From contig CAWZYM010000329.1 in NCBI GenBank assembly GCA_963966185.1, forward strand, positions 587,501-651,500: DNA of 64,000 nt, read 5' to 3'. Shown here piece by piece: positions 58,583-64,000 of the stretch. The stretch is from Rhabditoides inermis. Lineage: Eukaryota > Nematoda > Chromadorea > Rhabditida > Rhabditidae. Within the stretch, counting starts at the first letter, position 1. Each line of letters opens with the position of its first letter. The notes beneath the pieces were generated by a model. The model had not been told where the DNA came from. It was given only the letters and a program-made list of their open reading frames with translations, and searched no databases. Position numbers and translations under genes: made by a program.

Positions 58583-61500
58583 TTGATAGATGTTCGTGGC
58601 GGCTCGTGGCTGTTTGTAACTGAAGTTGAAACTCGTAGCTGTTCGTGGATTGTGGCTCTCGCGGCTGACAGTTATTCGTGGCGGCTCGTAGCTGTTCGTG
58701 GCAGACGTAGCAACTCGTAGATGTTCGTGGATTGTGGCTTTCGCAGCTGACAGTTGTTCGTGGCAGCTCGTAGCTGTTCGTGGCTGACGTTGCAACTCGT
58801 AGATGCTCGTGGATTGTGGCTCTCGCGGCTGACTTCTTCGTGGCGGCTCGTAGCTGTTCGTGGCTGACGTTACAACTCGTAGATGTTCGTGTATTGTGGT
58901 TTTCGTGGCTGATAGATGTTCGTGGCGGCTCGTAGCTGTTCGTGGCTGACGTTACAACTCGTAGATGTTCGTGGATCGTGGTATTCGCGGATGATAGATG
59001 TTCTTGGCGGCTCGTAGCTGTTCGTGGATGACGTTGCAACTCGTAGATCGTTGTGGATTGTGGTATTCGCAGCTGATAGATGTTCGTGGCGGCTCGTAGC
59101 TGTTCGTGGCTGACGTTGCAACTCGTAGATGTTCGTGGATTGTGGTTTTCGCAGCTGTTCGTGGCGGCTCGGAGCTGTTCGTGGCTGACGTTACAACTCG
59201 TAGATGTTCGTGGATTGTGGTTTTCGCGGAAGATAGATGTTTGTGGCGGCTCGTAGCTGTTTGTGGCTGAAGTTGAAACTCGTAGCTGTTCGTGGCTGAC
59301 GTTGCAACTCGTAGATGTTCGTGGATTGTGGTTTTCGCAGCTGATAGATGTTCGTGGCGGATCGTAGCTGTTTGTGGCTGAAGTTGCAACTCGTAGATGT
59401 TCGTGGGTTGTGGTTTTCGTGGCTGATAGTGGTTCGTGGCGGCTCGTAGCTGTTCGTGGCTGACGTTACAACTCGTAGATGTTCGTGGATTGTGGTTTTC
59501 GCGGTTGATAGATGTTCGTGGCGGCTCGTAGCTGTTCGTGGCTGACGTTGCAACTCGTAGATGTTCGTGGATTGTGGTTTTCACAGCTGATAGATGTTTG
59601 TGGCGGCTCGTAGCTGTTCGTGGCTGACGTTACAACTCGTAGATGTTCGTGGTATGTGGTTTTCGCAGCTGATAGATGTTCGTGGCGGCTCGTAGCTGTT
59701 CGTGGCTCACGTTGCAACTCGTAGATGTTCGTGGATTGTGGCTCTCGCGGCTGACAGTTGTTCGTGGCGGCTCGTAGCTGTTCGTGGCTGAAGTTGCAAC
59801 TCGTAGATGTTCGTGGATTGTGGTTCTCGCGGCTGATAGATGTTCGTGGCGGCTCGTGGCTGTTTGTAACTGAAGTTGAAACTCGTAGCTGTTCGTGGAT
59901 TGTGGCTCTCGCGGCTGACAGTTATTCGTGGCGGCTCGTAGCTGTTCGTGGCTGACGTTACAACTCGTAGATATTCGTGGATTGTGGCTCTCGCGGCTGA
60001 CAGTTGTTCGTGGTGGCTCGTAGCTGTTCGTGGCTGACGTTTAACTCGTAGATGTTCGTGGATTGTGGTATTCGCAGCTGATAGATGTTCGTGGCGGCTC
60101 GTAGCTGTTCGTGGCTGACGTTACAACTCGTAGATATTCGTGGATTGTGGTTTTCGCGGCTGATAGATGTTCGTGGCGGCTCGTAGCTATTCGTGGCTGA
60201 CGTTGCAACTCGTAGATGTTCGTGAATTGTGGCTCTCGCGGCTGACAATTGTTTGTGGCGGCTCGTAGCTGTTTGTGGCTGAAGTTGAAACTCGTAGATG
60301 TTCGTGGATTGTGACTCTCGCGGCTGACAGTTGTTCGTGGCGGCTCGTAGCTGTTCGTGGCTCACGTTGCAACTCGTAGATGTTCGTGGATTGTGGCTCT
60401 CGCGGCTGACAGTTGTTCGTGGCGGCTCGTAGCTGTTCGTGGCTGAAGTTGCAACTCGTAGATGTTCGTGGATTGTGGTTCTCGCGGCTGATAGATGTTC
60501 GTGGCGGCTCGTGGCTGTTTGTAACTGAAGTTGAAACTCGTAGCTGTTCGTGGATTGTGGTATTCGCAGCTGATAGATGTTCGTGGCGGCTCGTAGCTGT
60601 TCGTGGCTGACGTTACAACTCGTAGATATTCGTGGATTGTGGTTTTCGCGGCTGAAAGATGTTCGTGGCGGCTTGTAGCTGTTCGTGGCTGACGTTGCAA
60701 CTCGTAGATGTTCGTGGATTGTGGCTCTCGCGGCTGACAGTTGTTCGTGGCGGCTCGTAGCTGTTTGTGGCTGAAGTTGAAACTCGTAGATGTTCGTGGA
60801 TTGTGACTCTCGCGGCTGACAGTTGTTCGTGGCGGCTCGTAGCTGTTCGTGGCTCACGTTGCAACTCGTAGATGTTCGTGGATTGTGGCTCTCGCGGCTG
60901 ACAGTTGTTCGTGTCGGCTCGTAGCTGTTTGTGGCTGAAGTTGAAACTCGTAGATGTTCGTGGATTGTGACTCTCGCGGCTGACAGTTGTTCGTGGCGGC
61001 TCGTAGCTGTTCGTGGCTCACGTTGCACTTCGTAGATGTTCGTGGATTGTGGCTCTCGCGGCTGACAGTTGTTCGTGGCGGCTCGTAGCTGTTCGTGGCT
61101 GAAGTTGCAACTCGTAGATGTTCGTGGATTGTGGTTCTCGCGGCTGATAGATGTTCGTGGCGGCTCGTGGCTGTATGTAACTGAAGTTGAAACTCGTAGC
61201 TGTTCGTGGATTGTGGCTCTCGCGGCTGACAGTTATTCGTGGCGGCTCGTAGCTGTTTGTGGCAGACGTAGCAACTCGTAGATGTTCGTGGATTGTGGCT
61301 TTCGCAGCTGACAGTTGTTCGTGGCAGCTCGTAGCTGTTCGTGGCTGACGTTGCACATCGTAGATGCTCGTGGATTGTGGCTCTCGCGGCTGACTTCTTC
61401 GTGGCGGCTCGTAGCTGTTCGTGGCTGACGTTACAACTCGTAGATGTTCGTGTATTGTGGTTTTCGTGGCTGATAGATGTTCGTGGCTGACGTTACAACT

Positions 61501-62060
61501 CGTAGATGTTCGTGGATTGTGGTATTCGCGGATGATAGATGTTCTTGGCGGCTCGTAGCTGTTCGTGGCTGACGTTGCAACTCGTAGATCGTCGTGGATT
61601 GTGGTATTCGCAGCTGATAGATGTTCGTGGCGGCTCGTAGCTGTTCGTGGCTGACGTTGCAACTCGTAGATGTTCGTGGATTGTGGTTTTCGCAGCTGTT
61701 CGTGGCGGCTCGGAGCTGTTCGTGGCTGACGTTACAACTCGTAGATATTCGTGGATTGTGGTTTTCGCGGAAGATAGATGTTCGTGGCGGCTCGTAGCTG
61801 TTTGTGGCTGAAGTTTAAACTCGTAGCTGTTCGTGGCTGACGTTGCAACTCGTAGATGTTCGTGGATTGTGGTTTTCGCAGCTGATAGATGTTCGTGGCG
61901 GATCGTAGCTGTTTGTGGCTGAAGTTGCAACTCGTAGATGTTCGTGGGTTGTGGTTTTCGTGGCTGATAGTGGTTCGTGGCGGCTCGTAGCTGTTCGTGG
62001 CTGACGTTACAACTCGTAGATGTTTGTGGATTGTGGTTTTCGCGGTTGATAGATGTTCGT
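58583..62060 (+). repeat. Higher-order repeat, 3,463 bp, copy 2
   Basis: Partner of 55,120-58,582, sharing rare variants such as GACAATTGTTTGTGG, GGCTGTATGTAACTG and GTAGATCGTTGTGG. A difference is GGCTAAAG in copy 1 (about 57,634) against GGCTGAAG here (about 61,097). The SINE lies just outside the tandem, at both ends. Confidence 0.88.
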
Positions 62061-62603
62061 GGCGGCTCGTAGCTGTTCGTGGCTGACGTTGCAACTCGTA
62101 GATGTTCGTGGATTGTGGTTTTCACAGCTGATAGATGTTCGTGGCGGCTCGTAGCTGTTCGTGGCTGACGTTACAACTCGTAGATGTTCGTGGGATGTGG
62201 TTTTCGCAGCTGATAGATGTTCGTGGCGGCTCGTAGCTGTTCGTGGCTCACGTTGCAACTCGTAGATGTTCGTGGATTGTGGCTCTCGCGGCTGACAGTT
62301 GTTCGTGGCGGCTCGTAGCTGTTTGTGGCTGAAGTTGCAACTCGTAGATGTTCGTGGATTGTGGCTCTCGCGGCTGACAGTTGTTCGTGGCGGCTCGTAG
62401 CTGTTCGTGGCTGAAGTTGCAACTCGTAAATCGTCGTGGATTGTGGCTCTCGCGGCTGACAGTTGTTCGTGTCGGCTCGTAGCTGTTTGTGGCTGGAGTT
62501 GAAACTCGTAGATGTTCGTGGATTGTGACTCTCGCGGCTGACAGTTGTTCGTGTCGGCTCGTAGCTGTTTGTGGCTGAAGTTGAAACTCGTAGATGTTCG
62601 TGG

Positions 62604-62610
62604 ATTGTGA
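62604..62610 (+). other. Left target-site duplication of SINE copy 2
   Basis: ATTGTGA, repeated at 62,918-62,924 after the poly-A. Same position and sequence as in copy 1, so both SINEs descend from one insertion. Confidence 0.75.
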
Positions 62611-62628
62611 TAGATGTAGATGTTCGTG
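62611..62628 (+). other. 18-bp satellite-like leader 5' of SINE copy 2
   Basis: Identical to 54,633-54,650. Its presence in both copies shows that it existed before the 7,978-bp duplication. Confidence 0.7.
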
Positions 62629-62635
62629 GGGGGCG

Positions 62636-62646
62636 CGGCTCAGTGG
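62636..62646 (+). promoter_or_regulatory. SINE copy 2 pol III A box
   Basis: CGGCTCAGTGG, as in copy 1. Confidence 0.78.
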
Positions 62647-62679
62647 ATAGAGCGTCCGTCTCTCAATCTCACGGTCGCT

Positions 62680-62690
62680 GGTTCGATCCC
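62680..62690 (+). promoter_or_regulatory. SINE copy 2 pol III B box
   Basis: GGTTCGATCCC, as in copy 1; full match to the B-box consensus. Confidence 0.86.
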
Positions 62691-62918
62691 CCTCGGAGTC
62701 AACCATTCTTGTTAAATTCACCCAGCCCCTGTGGTGTGGCAATCCACTCTCATGGCAGCCAGAAGGCGTCACAGCACCATCTGCGGACTCAAGAACGGAA
62801 TTCAAGACGTCCGACGCCACCCAACCCAACTACCTCTGCTGACGTTGTCGTAATCCAAGAACCCCATCTTGTTCTCGACTAGGAGGACCCCGGATTCAAC
62901 CGGCTAAACAAAAAAAAA

Positions 62919-64000
62919 TTGTGACTCTCGCGGCTGACAGTTGTTCGTGGCGGCTCGTAGCTGTTCGTGGCTGAAGTTGCAACTCGTAGATGTTCGTGGA
63001 TTGTGGCTCTCGCGGCTGACAGTTGTTCGTGGCGGCTCGTAGCTGTTCGTGGCTGAAGTTGCAACTCGTAGATGTTCGTGGATTGTGGTTCTCGCGGCTG
63101 ATAGATGTTCGTGGCGGCTCGTGGCTGTTTGTAACTGAAGTTGAAACTCGTAGCTGTTCGTGGATTGTGGCTCTCGCGGCTGACAGTTATTCGTGGCGGC
63201 TCGTAGCTGTTCGTGGCAGACGTAGCAACTCGTAGATGTTCGTGGATTGTGGCTTTCGCAGCTGACAGTTGTTCGTGGCAGCTCGTAGCTGTTCGTGGCT
63301 GACGTTGCAACTCGTAGATGCTCGTGGATTGTGGCTCTCGCGGCTGACTTCTTCGTGGCGGCTCGTAGCTGTTCGTGGCTGACGTTACAACTCGTAGATG
63401 TTCGTGTATTGTGGTTTTCGTGGCTGATAGATGTTCGTGGCGGCTCGTAGCTGTTCGTGGCTGACGTTACAACTCGTAGATGTTCGTGGATCGTGGTATT
63501 CGCGGATGATAGATGTTCTTGGCGGCTCGTAGCTGTTCGTGGCTGACGTTGCAACTCGTAGATCGTTGTGGATTGTGGTATTCGCAGCTGATAGATGTTC
63601 GTGGCGGCTCGTAGCTGTTCGTGGCTGACGTTGCAACTCGTAGATGTTCGTGGATTGTGGTTTTCGCAGCTGTTCGTGGCGGCTCGGAGCTGTTCGTGGC
63701 TGACGTTACAACTCGTAGATGTTCGTGGATTGTGGTTTTCGCGGAAGATAGATGTTCGTGGCGGCTCGTAGCTGTTTGTGGCTGAAGTTGAAACTCGTAG
63801 CTGTTCGTGGCTGACGTTGCAACTCGTAGATGTTCGTGGATTGTGGTTTTCGCAGCTGATAGATGTTCGTGGCGGATCGTAGCTGTTTGTGGCTGAAGTT
63901 GCAACTCGTAGATGTTCGTGGGTTGTGGTTTTCGTGGCTGATAGTGGTTCGTGGCGGCTCGTAGCTGTTCGTGGCTGATGTTACAACTCGTAGATGTTCG
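62919..64000 (+). repeat. 82-bp satellite array, right end of window
   Basis: Satellite after SINE copy 2, near-identical to the stretch that follows SINE copy 1 at a distance of 7,978 bp. The array runs past base 64,000. A small variant, GGCTGATGTTACAAC, sits close to the window end (about 63,974). Confidence 0.96.

Larger units (their letters stand above)
54941..62610 (+). repeat. 82-bp satellite array, segment between the two SINE copies
   Basis: Satellite resumes directly after the poly-A of SINE copy 1 with TTGTGACTCTCG, the expected continuation of the interrupted monomer. The segment consists mostly of two copies of a 3,463-bp higher-order unit. Orientation and monomer types are as elsewhere. 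Nothing other than satellite is visible. Confidence 0.97.
62629..62918 (+). mobile_element. tRNA-derived SINE, copy 2 (290 bp, complete)
   Basis: Same element as 54,651-54,940, including the nine-base poly-A tail (62,910-62,918) and both promoter boxes. The shared flanks, leader and target duplication mean this copy was made by array duplication, not by a second retrotransposition. Confidence 0.86.
60413..64000 (+). repeat. SINE-bearing segmental duplication, copy 2
   Basis: Partner of 52,435-56,022. The SINE bodies in the two copies look identical base for base by eye, while the satellite flanks carry a handful of substitutions. The 7,978-bp distance equals 3,463 plus 4,515, both of which occur as separate offsets in this region, so the layout was built in steps. 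Confidence 0.9.

Noticed and set aside
1..64000. CRISPR array
   Set aside because: Repeats are contiguous with no unique spacers, and the genome context is eukaryotic.
1..64000. A new gene-based biological system
   Set aside because: No gene, operon, RNA gene or enzyme motif could be supported anywhere in the window; everything seen is satellite or non-autonomous transposon sequence.

Overview
This window is eukaryotic, almost certainly animal, tandem satellite DNA with no supportable protein-coding gene. About 61 kb of the 64 kb is one head-to-tail array of an 82-bp monomer (roughly 740 copies, all in the same orientation), running off both ends of the window, so the true array is longer than 64 kb. 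The arthropod guess (moderate to low confidence) rests on two inserted elements. One is a 2,380-bp non-autonomous Helitron/Helentron-like element with a (GTCY)n microsatellite near its 5' end, as in insect DINE-1/HINE elements. The other is a tRNA-derived SINE. The satellite is also rich in CpG, which fits a genome with little germline CpG methylation.

Layout. 1-26,244: satellite. It contains a 2,404-bp tandem duplication (about 500-5,330), a 1,064-bp duplication (about 8,108-10,260), a 1,293-bp duplication (about 11,247-13,837) nested in a 4,058-bp spaced repeat, a 1,785-bp spaced repeat, and a 1,615-bp repeat (about 21.7-24.4 kb). 26,245-28,624: the Helitron-like insertion, with exact ends and an intact empty site elsewhere in the array. 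28,625-54,632: satellite with a roughly threefold 924-bp unit, a block of about 6.7 kb duplicated at a distance of 7,318 bp, and a 2,295-bp tandem duplication. 54,633-54,940: SINE copy 1. 54,941-62,610: satellite with a 3,463-bp tandem duplication. 62,611-62,918: SINE copy 2. 62,919-64,000: satellite.

The main structural result is that higher-order repeat lengths decompose exactly into whole 82-bp monomers plus a few recurring short or long monomers (80, 65, 75, 81, 62, 29 and 86 bp). Each monomer holds three copies of TGTTCGTGG spaced 33, 20 and 29 bp. Two of the indel sizes (20 and 53 bp) equal distances between those copies, so mispaired exchange inside the monomer explains them. The SINE lies at the same site in two higher-order copies 7,978 bp apart, so it inserted before that duplication. 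The Helitron-like element is present once, while near-identical paralogous sites are empty.

Long open frames on the minus strand are a compositional artefact: the commonest form of the monomer has no stop triplet in any minus-strand frame. I see no genes working together here. The biology is satellite amplification and transposon insertion. All counts and alignments were made by eye.
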